Assembly (NCBI RefSeq): GCF_004362515.1
Contig: NZ_SNXU01000001.1
Span: 4,402,001-4,466,000, forward strand
Source: Actinokineospora alba
Lineage (GTDB): Bacteria; Actinomycetota; Actinomycetes; Mycobacteriales; Pseudonocardiaceae
Direction: 5' to 3'
DNA length: 64,000 nt
The notes below the pieces were generated by a model. It ran no database searches, was not told where the DNA came from, and worked only from the letters and a program-made list of their open reading frames with translations. Below, piece after piece: positions 8,586-18,044 of this stretch. The position numbers were made by a program, and so were the translations under genes. How positions within the stretch are numbered: position 1 is the stretch's first letter; each line of letters begins with the position of its first letter.

Positions 8586-9755
8586 ATGGATTTCTCGCTG
8601 AGCGACGAGGAACGCGAAGTCCGCGAGTGGGTGCGCACGTTCGTCCGCAAGGAGATCATGCCCCTGGAGCCCGAGGTGCTGCGCCGCGAGCGGGCCAACC
8701 AGCCCGGGCTGCCCGCGGACGAGCTGAAAGCTTTGCAGCTCAAGGCGAAGGAGTCCGGCTTCTGGGGTGTGCAGACGCCCCAGGAGTACGGCGGAATGGG
8801 CTTGAGCGCGGTCATGATGGCGCTGATCGAGGCCGAGCTGGGCCGCTCGTTCGTCCAGTTCCGCTTCGGTGGCTACGCCGACAACATCCTGTTCCACGCC
8901 AACGACGAGCAGAAGCAGCGCTACCTGCTGCCGACGATCGCGGGCGACCGCAAGTCGTGCTTCGCGATCACCGAGCCGGGCGCGGGGTCCGACGCCAAGG
9001 CGATCCGCACGTCGGCCCGGCAGGACGGCACCGACTGGGTCATCAACGGCGAGAAGACCTTCATCACCGGCGGCAACGAAGCCGACTTCACCATGGTGTT
9101 CGCGGTGACAGACAAGGAAAAAGGCGCCAACGGCGGGGTCACCTGCTTCCTGGTGGACCGCGACGCCGGGTGGCGTTCCGAGCCGATCGACACGATGGGG
9201 GAGTGGGGTCCGGCCGCGCTCGTCTTCGAGGACGTTCGGGTGCCGCAGGAGAACATCCTCGGCGAGGTCGGCAAGGGCTTCGAGCTGGCCATGCAGTGGA
9301 TCGGCCGCGGCCGCTACGCCCTCCCGGCCCGCGCGCTCGGCGCGTGTGAGCGACTCGTCGGGATGGCGATCGAGCAGGCGAACACCCGCGTCACCTTCGG
9401 TCAGCCGATCGCCGAGTACCAGGCCATCCAGTGGATGATCGCGGACTCGGCGATGGAGATCGAGGCGCTGCGCTGGCTGGTGCTGCACGCCGCGTGGGTC
9501 GTCGACCAGGGCCGCGATTCCCGTCAGGCGCAGTCGATCGCGAAGCTGTACGGCGGCGTCAAGGCCAACGAGATCGTCGACCGGGTCCTGCAGATCCACG
9601 GCGGCATGGGCTACACCCGGGAACTGCCGATCGAGCGGTGGTACCGGGAGCTGCGGCTGCTGCGCATCTACGAGGGCACAGACGAGATTCAGCGCCGCAC
9701 CATCGCCCGTAACCTGCTCAAAGGACACGCCACCGTGTCCGGCACACTCGGTTAG
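8586..9755 (+). CDS. Acyl-CoA dehydrogenase (second copy, distinct subfamily)
   Basis: 389-aa acyl-CoA dehydrogenase. ATG 8586 follows GAGGAGAACCCTC. It differs clearly from its upstream neighbour: KSCFAITEPGAGSDAKAIRT, RVTFGQPIAEYQAIQWMIADS, and QIHGGMGYTRELPIERWYRELRLLRIYEGTDEIQRRTIARNLL. The ELPIERWYRE...EGTDEIQ end is typical of the group containing glutaryl- and branched-chain-type enzymes. The two dehydrogenases may act as successive or alternative steps of one catabolic route, or as a heteromer. Both options are inference. Confidence 0.92.
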   Translation: MDFSLSDEEREVREWVRTFVRKEIMPLEPEVLRRERANQPGLPADELKALQLKAKESGFWGVQTPQEYGGMGLSAVMMALIEAELGRSFVQFRFGGYADNILFHANDEQKQRYLLPTIAGDRKSCFAITEPGAGSDAKAIRTSARQDGTDWVINGEKTFITGGNEADFTMVFAVTDKEKGANGGVTCFLVDRDAGWRSEPIDTMGEWGPAALVFEDVRVPQENILGEVGKGFELAMQWIGRGRYALPARALGACERLVGMAIEQANTRVTFGQPIAEYQAIQWMIADSAMEIEALRWLVLHAAWVVDQGRDSRQAQSIAKLYGGVKANEIVDRVLQIHGGMGYTRELPIERWYRELRLLRIYEGTDEIQRRTIARNLLKGHATVSGTLG

Positions 9756-9781
9756 ATCCGATCCACCAACCTAGGAGCGTC

Positions 9782-10861
9782 ATGGTCAGGGCTGCTGTTC
9801 TCACCGAACAGGGCAAGCCGATGCAGGTCACCGACATCACGCTGCCCGCCCCCGGTCCGGGGCGGGTCAAGGTGAAGGTCGTGGCCGCCGGTGTGTGCCA
9901 CTCCGACCTGTCGCTGTCCAACGGCACGCTGCGTCAGCCGATCCCGGCGGTGCTGGGGCACGAGGGCGCCGGGATCGTGCTGGAAGTCGGCGAAGGCGTC
10001 ACGAACGTCGCCCCCGGCGACCACGTGCTGCTGAACTGGGCGCCCCCGTGTCGCGAGTGCTGGTTCTGCGGGGAGGGCGAGCCGTGGCTGTGTGAGCGGG
10101 CCGCCGACGCCGCCGAGATCCCGCACGCCGAGTTGGCCGACGGCACCGCGCTGTACCCGGGGCTGGGGTGTGGCGCGTTCGCCGAGGAGACCATCGTCCC
10201 CGCGCGCGGCGCGGTGAAGATCCCCGACGACATCCCGCTGGAGCAGGCCGCCGTCCTCGGCTGCGCGGTCCTGACCGGCGCGGGCGCGGTGTTCAACACC
10301 GCAGCCGTGCGACCCGGGCAGTCCGTGGTTGTCGTCGGCGTCGGCGGCGTGGGGCTTTCGGTGCTGCAGGCCGCCAAGATCGCCGGCGCCGGGCCGATCA
10401 TCGCGGTCGACACCTCCGAGGCCAAGCGCGACCTGGCGCTCGCGCAGGGAGCCACCGACTTCATCGTCTCCGACGACACCACGGCGAAAGCGGTCCGCAA
10501 GCTGACCGAGGGCCGCGGCGCCGACATCGCGTTCGAGTGCGTCGGCCACCCGGCGGCGATCCGCACGGCGTGGTCGTCGAGCAGGCGCGGCGGGCACCTG
10601 GTCGTCGTGGGTGTCGGCTCGGCCAAGGCGAAGGTCGAGTTCAGCGCGCTGGAGCTGTACTACTTCGGCCGCAAGGTCAGCGGCTGCGTCTTCGGCTCGA
10701 TCGACCCGGACGTCGACGTCCCCCGCCTGCTGGACCTCGTCCGGTCCGGTCAGCTCGACGTGTCGAGTCTGGTCACCTCGACCACCGGCCTCGACGGCAT
10801 CGAGGGCGCCTTCGAGGACATGCGCTCCGGCCGCGGCGCCCGGACCTTGGTGCGCCTGTAA
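9782..10861 (+). CDS. Zinc-dependent alcohol dehydrogenase (MDR, class III type)
   Basis: 359-aa medium-chain dehydrogenase. Catalytic zinc ligands are in AGVCHSDLS and LGHEGAG. The structural zinc site reads C-x2-C-x2-C-x7-C (PCRECWFCGEGEPWLC). The NAD-binding Rossmann motif is VVGVGGVGLSVLQAAKIAGAGPIIAVD. The length and long lobe are like class III enzymes or arylalcohol dehydrogenases. It lies 26 bp after the second acyl-CoA dehydrogenase and ends this TetR-linked operon. It may oxidise an alcohol that enters the same acyl-CoA route. Confidence 0.9.
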   Translation: MVRAAVLTEQGKPMQVTDITLPAPGPGRVKVKVVAAGVCHSDLSLSNGTLRQPIPAVLGHEGAGIVLEVGEGVTNVAPGDHVLLNWAPPCRECWFCGEGEPWLCERAADAAEIPHAELADGTALYPGLGCGAFAEETIVPARGAVKIPDDIPLEQAAVLGCAVLTGAGAVFNTAAVRPGQSVVVVGVGGVGLSVLQAAKIAGAGPIIAVDTSEAKRDLALAQGATDFIVSDDTTAKAVRKLTEGRGADIAFECVGHPAAIRTAWSSSRRGGHLVVVGVGSAKAKVEFSALELYYFGRKVSGCVFGSIDPDVDVPRLLDLVRSGQLDVSSLVTSTTGLDGIEGAFEDMRSGRGARTLVRL

Positions 10862-10901
10862 ATCCGTGGCGGGTCGGATGGTCGCGCGCTAGCTTCGGCT
10901 G

Positions 10902-11792
10902 ATGCCCTTCACCATTCGGCCCGCCCATTCCGACGACGCCGAACCGGCCGCCGCGCTGCGGCGCACCGTCTTCCCGTACCAGCTGATGAGCGCCGCCGAG
11001 GTGCGCAGGAAGATCGCCGAGCCGACCCCCGCGCAGCGCGGCGCCATCTGGGTCGCGTGCTCGGACGGCACGGTCGTCGGGTGGGCCGCCTGCGGCCTGA
11101 ACTCATGGACCAGTGAAGAGGGCGTCGGGTTCCTGACCCTGCACGTCCACCCCGATCACCGGCGGGCAGGCATCGGCACCGAGCTGGTTTCGCGCACCGA
11201 CAGCCACTTGGCGGACATCGGGGCGCGTCGGGTGCAGGTGTTCGCCGCTGCCGAGTCCGTGGACTTCGCGGTGGCACAGGGATTCGCGCCCACCCGCGAG
11301 ATGCACTTCGCGAGCCTGGATCCGCGTGTCCTGCCGCCGTGCCCGCCCACGCCCGCGGGCGTGGACCTGGTCCCGATCGCCGCGGTCGACCCAAGGCTGG
11401 TCTACGACGCGGACACCGCCGCCTCCCTGGACGAACCGAGCGCCGCACCCATCGACTCCTTCGACTACGACGAGTGGCTGACCGAGGTCTGGTCAGCGCC
11501 GATGCTCGACCACGACCTGAGCACCGCGGCCATGGTCGACGGCAAGGTCGCGTGCTTCACCGCGGTGCAGACCGACGGCGACCGCGCCTGGTCCGGGATG
11601 ACCGGCACCGTGCGCGGCCACCGCGGCCGGGGCCTGGCCAAGCTGGTGAAGTCCACCGCGCTGGCCAGGGCCGCGTCCGCGGGCATCGTGCGGGCCTCAA
11701 CCTCGATGGACGCCCGAAACGCGCCCATGCTCGCCATCAATGGTTGGCTCGGCTACCGCCGCGTCGCCACCCAAATCGGCCTGACGCGCTAG
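10902..11792 (+). CDS. Tandem GNAT N-acetyltransferase
   Basis: 296 aa, about twice a single GNAT domain. The N-terminal half has a complete acetyl-CoA-binding motif A (HVHPDHRRAGIGTELV, about residues 83-98). The C-terminal half has a second one (GTVRGHRGRGLAKLVKSTAL, about 230-249) and the usual NAPMLAINGWLGYR end. Such two-domain GNATs (MshD-like architecture) often keep one active half. The acceptor is unknown, and the MshD assignment cannot be supported here. The 3' end overlaps the convergent membrane-protein gene by 96 bp. Confidence 0.85.
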   Translation: MPFTIRPAHSDDAEPAAALRRTVFPYQLMSAAEVRRKIAEPTPAQRGAIWVACSDGTVVGWAACGLNSWTSEEGVGFLTLHVHPDHRRAGIGTELVSRTDSHLADIGARRVQVFAAAESVDFAVAQGFAPTREMHFASLDPRVLPPCPPTPAGVDLVPIAAVDPRLVYDADTAASLDEPSAAPIDSFDYDEWLTEVWSAPMLDHDLSTAAMVDGKVACFTAVQTDGDRAWSGMTGTVRGHRGRGLAKLVKSTALARAASAGIVRASTSMDARNAPMLAINGWLGYRRVATQIGLTR

Positions 11793-12677
11793 TCCGGTCA
11801 CGCGATAGGCGGCGATCACGGCGGCCAGCACCGCGGCGGTCACCTGCGCGGCCAACACCAGGACGTAGACGACGACCTGCGACACGTCGTCGGCGCCGAA
11901 GCGGGTGCCGAGGGTGACCAGCGACCAACAGGCCCAGCCGAACATCGCGCCCGCGCCGACCCACGTCATCCCCAGCGGCACCATCACCGGACGATCCCGC
12001 GGCAGGCGGCGCACCAGCCAGGTCAGGCCGGCCGCGGTGAGCAGGGCGGCCAGGCCGTGGATGCCGATGGAAACGCTGTCGCCCGCGCCGGGCGCGGAGG
12101 TCAGACCGGGCGGCATCCCCAGTGTCGAGCCGACGGCCCACGACAGGTACGCCGCCGCGACACCGAGCGCCAGCACGGACGCGACCACCGCCAGACCCAA
12201 CGCGAGGGGGTCACCTGCCCCGGTGTTTCGAGCCGCCCAGACCTGTGGCCACCGGGCCCGGGTGTAGAGGACGAACGCGGCCATCAGCAGCACGCCCTGC
12301 AACGCGAAACCGCCGTAGACCACGGCGTAAACCCAGGACCGCAGGAACGCGGCGTCACCGGCGGGCGCGTCGCCGAGCAGGGTGGGCAGCAGCGGGGCGA
12401 GGAGCACGATCGGCGCGAGCATGCCGGAGGCCAGCCACATCGGCACGATGACCACCGGCGCGGGCAGGCGCAGCCCCCACGGCCTGGTCAGCGCCAGGGC
12501 GGTGACCAGCACGATCAGGTCCATGAACACGGTGGCGATGTTCGCCACCAGCAGCTCGTCCATGTCGGCGCCGACGACGCCGACGGTGCCGCCGAAGATC
12601 CAGTTCAGCTTGAGCGCGAGATAGGGGAAGGTGGCGGCGACGGCGCCGAGACCCACCAGCTGTCGTGTGGTCGTCAT
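11697..12677 (-). CDS. Polytopic membrane protein, unknown function
   Basis: 326 aa with about eight hydrophobic segments separated by short loops (from LVGLGAVAATFPYLALKLNWIFGG to VVYVLVLAAQVTAAVLAAVIAAYRV). No recognised motif. The gene starts with ATG 12677. The last 30 codons, a hydrophilic tail after the last membrane segment, lie antisense to the 3' end of the GNAT gene. The tail is probably real because the stop comes only at 11697 and no earlier stop exists, but it could tolerate change. Confidence 0.75.
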   Translation of the reverse strand: MTTTRQLVGLGAVAATFPYLALKLNWIFGGTVGVVGADMDELLVANIATVFMDLIVLVTALALTRPWGLRLPAPVVIVPMWLASGMLAPIVLLAPLLPTLLGDAPAGDAAFLRSWVYAVVYGGFALQGVLLMAAFVLYTRARWPQVWAARNTGAGDPLALGLAVVASVLALGVAAAYLSWAVGSTLGMPPGLTSAPGAGDSVSIGIHGLAALLTAAGLTWLVRRLPRDRPVMVPLGMTWVGAGAMFGWACWSLVTLGTRFGADDVSQVVVYVLVLAAQVTAAVLAAVIAAYRVTGLARQADLGGDAAVAEPTIDGEHGRVSGVHRG

Positions 12678-12752
12678 AACCGTCAGCCTGGCGTTCGGGC
12701 CGCCGCCGCACCTGAGCCCCAGGAGGGAATCAGATCCCTCGCGAGAGGGAGA

Positions 12753-13418
12753 TCAGATGTCGTCGACGCACCAGTCGCCGTCCTTCTTGCGAAGCTTGAA
12801 GGTGTTGGTGTCCTTCTCGCCGGCGACGGTGGCCTCGACCTTCACCTTCGCGGTGTCGCCGTCCTCCTGGACATCGACGATCTTGATGTCCGTCGGGATG
12901 AACTGCGACGACTCCTTGAAGGCCTCAGCCGGGAGATGGTCCTTGGCGTCGCACATGAGGGCGTTCGCGGCGGCGACGTCCTTGTCGATGAACGCGTCGA
13001 TGAGCGCCTCGGTGGTGGCCTGGGGACCGCTGCCACCGGTGAGCACCAGGATCAGGGTCACGACGACGCCGACGACCACGAGGCCGATCGCGCCGAAGAT
13101 CAACGGCTTGTTGTTCTTCTTCGGGGCGCCGTAGGGCTGGCCGTACTGCTGCGGGTATGCGCCCGGCTGGCCGTAGGGCTGCTGCTGCGGGTAGCCCTGC
13201 TGCTGGAACTCGCCGGACTGCGGGTATCCACCCGGCTGCGGCTGACCCGGCTGCGGCTGGCCCGGGTGGGGCTGGCCCTGCTGGGGGAATCCGCCTTGCT
13301 GGGGGAATCCGCCCTGCTGGGGGAACCCGCCCTGCTGGGGGAACCCGCCAGGCTGCTGCGGGTCACCGCCTGGCTGCGGAGGGAACGGGTAGCCGCCGGG
13401 CTGGGGCGGTTGCGACAT
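12753..13418 (-). CDS. Gln/Pro/Gly-rich single-pass membrane protein with lumazine-like C-terminal domain
   Basis: About 221 aa. ATG 13418 (MSQPPQPGG) follows AGGAG at spacing 7. The N-terminal half is a low-complexity cytoplasmic tail of Q/P/G/Y with four exact GGFPQQ-type repeats encoded by 18-bp DNA repeats. One membrane segment follows (KPLIFGAIGLVVVGVVVTLILVLTGG). The external part (about 105 aa) has the form TTEALIDAFIDKDVAAANALMCDAKD...DGDWCVDDI, the pattern of DUF4878/NTF2-like lipid-exposed domains in actinobacterial membrane proteins. Two Cys could form a disulfide. The role is unknown. Confidence 0.75.
   Translation of the reverse strand: MSQPPQPGGYPFPPQPGGDPQQPGGFPQQGGFPQQGGFPQQGGFPQQGQPHPGQPQPGQPQPGGYPQSGEFQQQGYPQQQPYGQPGAYPQQYGQPYGAPKKNNKPLIFGAIGLVVVGVVVTLILVLTGGSGPQATTEALIDAFIDKDVAAANALMCDAKDHLPAEAFKESSQFIPTDIKIVDVQEDGDTAKVKVEATVAGEKDTNTFKLRKKDGDWCVDDI
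13278..13349 (-). repeat. Four tandem 18-bp repeats coding GGFPQQ
   Basis: Four consecutive 18-bp units (13278-13295, 13296-13313, 13314-13331, 13332-13349) differ at only a few positions. On the coding strand each specifies the hexapeptide GGFPQQ. Copy number of such repeats commonly varies between strains. Confidence 0.9.
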
Positions 13419-13604
13419 GGGAGTACTCCTGGGATTGGGCTGGATCACACCCGCGCCTTTCTACACCCCGACGCCGGCTCGATCACTGTATTCGCGTCAA
13501 GTTCCGACGGTGAGAGCGGACACTTGGTTCCCTCCGTAATTGCCAACTACTGGCGGTTGCTCGCTATGGGCAACTAACGTGTGGACCGAGCACGGGAGGA
13601 ACCA

Positions 13605-14312
13605 ATGTCCACCTCGGTCGCCATGCACATGAGCGACGGCCTGTTGAACGCGACGACATCGATGTTGTTCATCGGTGTCGCGGTCCTCGGCCTGGCGGTC
13701 GCGGCCGCTCGGGCGCGCGCGACGCTCGACGACCGCACCGCGCCCATGGCCGGTCTGGTCGCGGCGTTCCTGTTCGCCACCCAGATGATCAACTTCCCGG
13801 TCCTGCCCGGCGTCAGCGGCCACCTGCTCGGCGGCGCGCTCGCGGCGATCCTGGTGGGGCCGTGGGTCGGCGCGCTCTGCGTGTCGATCGTGCTGGTCGT
13901 GCAGGCGCTCGTCTTCGCCGACGGTGGCATCACCGCGCTGGGCGCGAACATCACCAACATGGCCCTCATCGGCACCGCCGCGGGATTCCTCGTTGCGCTG
14001 GCGCTGCGGCGGCTCGCCCAGCACGGCCGGGCCGGGCTCGTCGCGGTCGCGTTCATCGCCGCGGTTTTCAACACCGTGCTGGCGTCGGTCGGGTTCGTCG
14101 TGGAGTTCGCGATGGGCGGTGAGACCTCGTTCCCGCTGGGCACGGTCGCCGCGACCGTGATCGGGGTGCACTGCCTGATCGGCATCGGTGAGGGCGTCAT
14201 CACCGCGCTCACCGTCGGCGCCGTCGCCGCGGTCCGGCCCGACTTGGTCTACCTGCTGCGCGGCACCGAGCGGCCGCTGGAACTGCGCACCGCCGCGGGG
14301 GTGGCGGCATGA
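13605..14312 (+). CDS. cbiM: CbiM-type substrate-binding component of a Co/Ni ECF transporter
   Basis: Integral membrane S component for cobalt or nickel uptake. ATG 13605 has the best ribosome binding site (GGGAGGA). The protein contains the family start MHMSDG only at residue 7, encoded at 13623. In NikM/CbiM structures the metal is held by the N-terminal amine, His2 and His67. If counting starts at ATG 13623, the conserved His of GVSGHLLGG is exactly residue 67. The true start may therefore be 13623, or the first six residues are removed. About six membrane segments follow. First gene of the operon cbiM-PDGLE-cbiQ-cbiO with ATGA overlaps. Confidence 0.9.
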   Translation: MSTSVAMHMSDGLLNATTSMLFIGVAVLGLAVAAARARATLDDRTAPMAGLVAAFLFATQMINFPVLPGVSGHLLGGALAAILVGPWVGALCVSIVLVVQALVFADGGITALGANITNMALIGTAAGFLVALALRRLAQHGRAGLVAVAFIAAVFNTVLASVGFVVEFAMGGETSFPLGTVAATVIGVHCLIGIGEGVITALTVGAVAAVRPDLVYLLRGTERPLELRTAAGVAA

Positions 14313-14641
14313 GGAAGCGCGGGTTCTTCATCGGCTTCCTGCTGGTCGCCCTGGTGATCGCGGGCGCCGTGTCCTACCTCGCCGACTCCGACCCGGACGG
14401 GCTCGACCACGCGACCATGGTGGGCTGCGAGGTCGTCGAGGTCGACGGCGCCGAGCGGCTCAAGGGCGACTGCATCGCGCAGCGGGCGCGGGAGCACCAG
14501 CTCTCGTCGAGCCCCCTGGCCGACTACGCGGTCGGCGGGGACGAGCGGTCGACCGGGATGGCGGGCGTCCTCGGCGTGCTGCTGACCCTGGGCCTGGCAG
14601 GCGGCCTCTTCTGGTTGCTGCGCAAGCGATCCACGACCTGA
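14309..14641 (+). CDS. PDGLE domain protein (CbiN-like accessory)
   Basis: 110-aa protein with two membrane segments (GFFIGFLLVALVIAGAVSYLA and MAGVLGVLLTLGLAGGLFWLL) and an external loop starting DSDPDGLDHAT, the PDGLE motif of CbiN-like Co/Ni transporter accessory proteins. The start ATG overlaps the cbiM stop (ATGA). The loop has two Cys about 17 residues apart (GCEVV and GDCIA), which could form a disulfide. It probably opens or loads the S component together with CbiM. Whether the transported metal is Co or Ni is not decided by the sequence. Confidence 0.85.
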   Translation: MRKRGFFIGFLLVALVIAGAVSYLADSDPDGLDHATMVGCEVVEVDGAERLKGDCIAQRAREHQLSSSPLADYAVGGDERSTGMAGVLGVLLTLGLAGGLFWLLRKRSTT

Positions 14642-15379
14642 GTGCAGCCCTTCCACCGTCCCGGCGACACCCCGGTCCACCGCCTGCCCGCCCAGGTGAA
14701 GATCGTCACAGCACTCGTCTTCGTGCTGTGCGTGGTGGCGACCAGGCGCACCGAGTTCCTGGCCTTCGGGCTCTACTTCGCCGTCCTGGCAGGCGTTTGG
14801 GCCGTCGCGCGGATCCCGCCGGGGTGGCTGGCGAAGCGGGCGCTGATCGAGACGCCGTTCGTCATCCTGGCGTTCGCGCTGCCGTTCGTCGCGGGCGGGC
14901 CCACCGTGGACCTGTTGGGTGTCACCGTGTCCGAACAGGGCGCGCTCGCGGGCTGGAACATCCTGGCGAAAGGCACCCTCGGCGTCCTGGTGTCGCTCAC
15001 CCTGGCGGCCACGACCTCGCCGCGTGACCTGATCGTCGGCCTGCAGCGGCTGCGGGTGCCCGCGATGGTGATCACCATCGCCACGCTCATGCTGCGGTAC
15101 CTGGAGGTCATCGCGGCCGAGGCGCGGCGGATGCGCACCGCCCGGATCTGCCGGGGCCACGACCCCCGGTTCCTGTGGCAGGTCGGCGCGACCGCGCGGG
15201 GGATCGGCACACTGTTCGTCCGCAGCTATGAGAGAGGGGAACGGGTGCACCTCGCGATGGTGTCGCGCGGCTGGGCGGGCGCGATGCCCGACGACCCGCG
15301 CCCGGTGGGCCGCGGGGCCTGGCTGCTCGGGCTGGTCCCCGCCGTGATCGCCGCCGCCGTCCTGGGAGCCTCGTTATGA
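14642..15379 (+). CDS. cbiQ: ECF transporter transmembrane (T) component CbiQ
   Basis: 245-aa energy-coupling T protein. GTG 14642 directly follows the upstream TGA. Several membrane segments and two coupling-helix signatures typical of T components: EARRMRTARICRGHD and YERGERVHLAMVSRGW (Ala/Glu-Arg-Gly type). These contact the CbiO ATPase. The 3' end overlaps cbiO by 4 bp. Confidence 0.92.
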   Translation: MQPFHRPGDTPVHRLPAQVKIVTALVFVLCVVATRRTEFLAFGLYFAVLAGVWAVARIPPGWLAKRALIETPFVILAFALPFVAGGPTVDLLGVTVSEQGALAGWNILAKGTLGVLVSLTLAATTSPRDLIVGLQRLRVPAMVITIATLMLRYLEVIAAEARRMRTARICRGHDPRFLWQVGATARGIGTLFVRSYERGERVHLAMVSRGWAGAMPDDPRPVGRGAWLLGLVPAVIAAAVLGASL

Positions 15380-16104
15380 CCGCGCTGCTCGTCGAGAGCC
15401 TCGCCTACGCCTACCCCGACGGCCACCAGGCGCTCTTCGGCGTCGACCTGCGGGTCGAGGAGGGGGAGCGGGTCGCGGTGCTCGGGCCGAACGGCGCGGG
15501 CAAGACCACGCTGGTCCTGCACCTCAACGGCGTGCTGACCGCGGGCGCGGGCCGCATCGAGGTCGCGGGCCTGCCGGTGGCCAAGGCCAACCTCAAGGAG
15601 ATCCGCCGCCGGGTCGGCGTCGTGTTCCAGGACCCCGACGACCAGCTGTTCATGCCGACCGTGCGCGACGACGTGGCGTTCGGCCCGGCCAACTTCGGCC
15701 TGCGCGGCGCCGACCTCGACGCCCGGGTCAAGCAGGCCCTCGACGCGGTCGGGATGGCCGAGCACGCCGACCGCTCGCCGATGCACCTGTCCGGCGGGCA
15801 GCGCCGCCGGGTCGCCCTCGCCACCGTCCTCGCCTGCGAGCCGGAGATCCTCGTCCTGGACGAGCCGTCGGCGAACCTGGAGCCGGTGGCCCGCCGTGAG
15901 CTGGCCGAGGTCCTGCTCGGACTGGACCGCACGATGCTGATGGTCACCCACGACCTGCCCTACGCGCTGCAGGTGTGCCCGCGCAGCGTGCTGATCGACG
16001 GCGGTGTGATCGTGGCCGACGGACCCACCCGCGACCTGCTGGCCGACACCGCGCTGCTCGCCGCGCACCGGCTGGAACTTCCGTTCGGGTTCCGCCTCGA
16101 CTAG
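15376..16104 (+). CDS. cbiO: ECF transporter ATPase CbiO
   Basis: 242-aa ABC ATPase. Walker A GPNGAGKTTLVL, Q-loop VVFQDPDDQLFMPTV (the DQLF segment is typical of CbiO/EcfA), signature LSGGQRRRVALA, Walker B EILVLDEPSA and the switch His in MVTHDLPYAL. Full length for the family. It completes the Co/Ni uptake operon and ends just before the glycine riboswitch, without an obvious hairpin terminator between. Confidence 0.93.
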   Translation: MTALLVESLAYAYPDGHQALFGVDLRVEEGERVAVLGPNGAGKTTLVLHLNGVLTAGAGRIEVAGLPVAKANLKEIRRRVGVVFQDPDDQLFMPTVRDDVAFGPANFGLRGADLDARVKQALDAVGMAEHADRSPMHLSGGQRRRVALATVLACEPEILVLDEPSANLEPVARRELAEVLLGLDRTMLMVTHDLPYALQVCPRSVLIDGGVIVADGPTRDLLADTALLAAHRLELPFGFRLD

Positions 16105-16141
16105 GGTTCGCGCCATAACCGAATACCGGGCCGCATGAGTC

Positions 16142-16333
16142 GGAACGGGAGAGCCTCCACCCTCAGCCACAGGTCGGCACAGGTGGGGCACCGAAGGAGC
16201 AAACTCCCCGGAATCTCTCAGGTAAAGCTACCGTTCCAGGCCAGGCCACTCTGGAAAGCAGACGCGACATCCGGCGTCTCACCCACGGTGCAAGCCGCTC
16301 TCCGCGGTGAAGCTCTCAGGTGCCATGACAGAG
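16142..16333 (+). promoter_or_regulatory. Tandem glycine riboswitch upstream of gcvT
   Basis: Two glycine aptamers in series. Aptamer 1: P1 GGAACGG (16142-16148) pairs perfectly with CCGTTCC (16231-16237). Inside it are the conserved GGGAGAG, CACCGAAGGAGCAAACTCC and GGAATCTCTCAGGTAAA core. Aptamer 2: CTCTG (16249-16253) pairs with CAGAG (16329-16333), with GCTCTCAGGT and the hallmark CAGAGGGGGA end. Between 16334 and gcvT ATG 16545 lie about 210 nt that should contain the expression platform; I could not assign it. In the family glycine binding switches the glycine cleavage genes on, which fits the downstream genes. The leader is within a 440-nt gap with no gene. Confidence 0.93.
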
Positions 16334-16544
16334 GGGGAGTTCCCACAACGGGACAGGTGTGCCCTGTCGCGTCGTACCCAAGGAGCTCCATGACCCTCGT
16401 CCGCACCGTCCACGCCGCCCAACCGGCTGCGAACCCATCTTCGACACAATCACCTGCGCACTCCGCCGCGTCGCATCCGCACGCCGGTCGTGCCACGCTG
16501 CGGCGAGCACTGTCCACCCGCGCGCAAAAGGAGACCGAACTTCC

Positions 16545-17642
<1,098 letters not shown>

Positions 17643-17661
17643 TCAGGAGAACAAGACAGAG

Positions 17662-18039
17662 ATGAGCAATCCGGAGAACCTCGGCTACACCGAGGAACAC
17701 GAGTGGGTCGACCTCGGCGACGCGGGCACCGCAACCGTCGGCATCACCGTTTACGCAGCTGAGGCGCTCGGCGACGTCGTCTTCGTCCAACTCCCCGAGG
17801 TCGGCGACAAGCTCGTCGCGGGCGACACCTGCGGCGAGATCGAGTCGACCAAGTCGGTCAGCGACCTCTACGCCCCCGTCAACGGCGAGGTCGTGGCGGT
17901 CAACGAGGCCGTCGTGGACGACCCCGGTGTGGTCAACACCGACCCGTTCGGCGAGGGCTGGCTCTTCAAGGTCGCCGTCGAGGGCGACACCGACCTGCTC
18001 GACGTCGCCGCGTACAACGCGCTGACCAAGGAAGACTGA
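17662..18039 (+). CDS. gcvH: Glycine cleavage H protein
   Basis: 125-aa lipoyl carrier. ATG 17662 follows AGGAGAAC. The lipoylated Lys is in GEIESTKSVSDLYAP. N-terminal YTEEHEWVDLGDAGTATVGITVYAAEALGDVVFVQLPEVG is fully typical. It shuttles the aminomethyl group between the P, T and L proteins. A dihydrolipoyl dehydrogenase (L protein) is encoded 6 kb downstream at 24026, and may serve this system as well as 2-oxoacid dehydrogenases. Confidence 0.96.
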   Translation: MSNPENLGYTEEHEWVDLGDAGTATVGITVYAAEALGDVVFVQLPEVGDKLVAGDTCGEIESTKSVSDLYAPVNGEVVAVNEAVVDDPGVVNTDPFGEGWLFKVAVEGDTDLLDVAAYNALTKED

Positions 18040-18044
18040 GCCGG

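Noticed and set aside
12057..13577. A 506-codon frame covering the membrane protein and repeat protein in antisense
   Set aside because: Product is repetitive Arg/Gly/Leu-rich without a domain. Both minus-strand genes have starts with ribosome binding sites.
13440..13604. Cobalamin riboswitch upstream of cbiM
   Set aside because: The gap is too short for a full riboswitch, and I see no B12-box. Only short TTGCC/GGCAAC inverted pieces are present.
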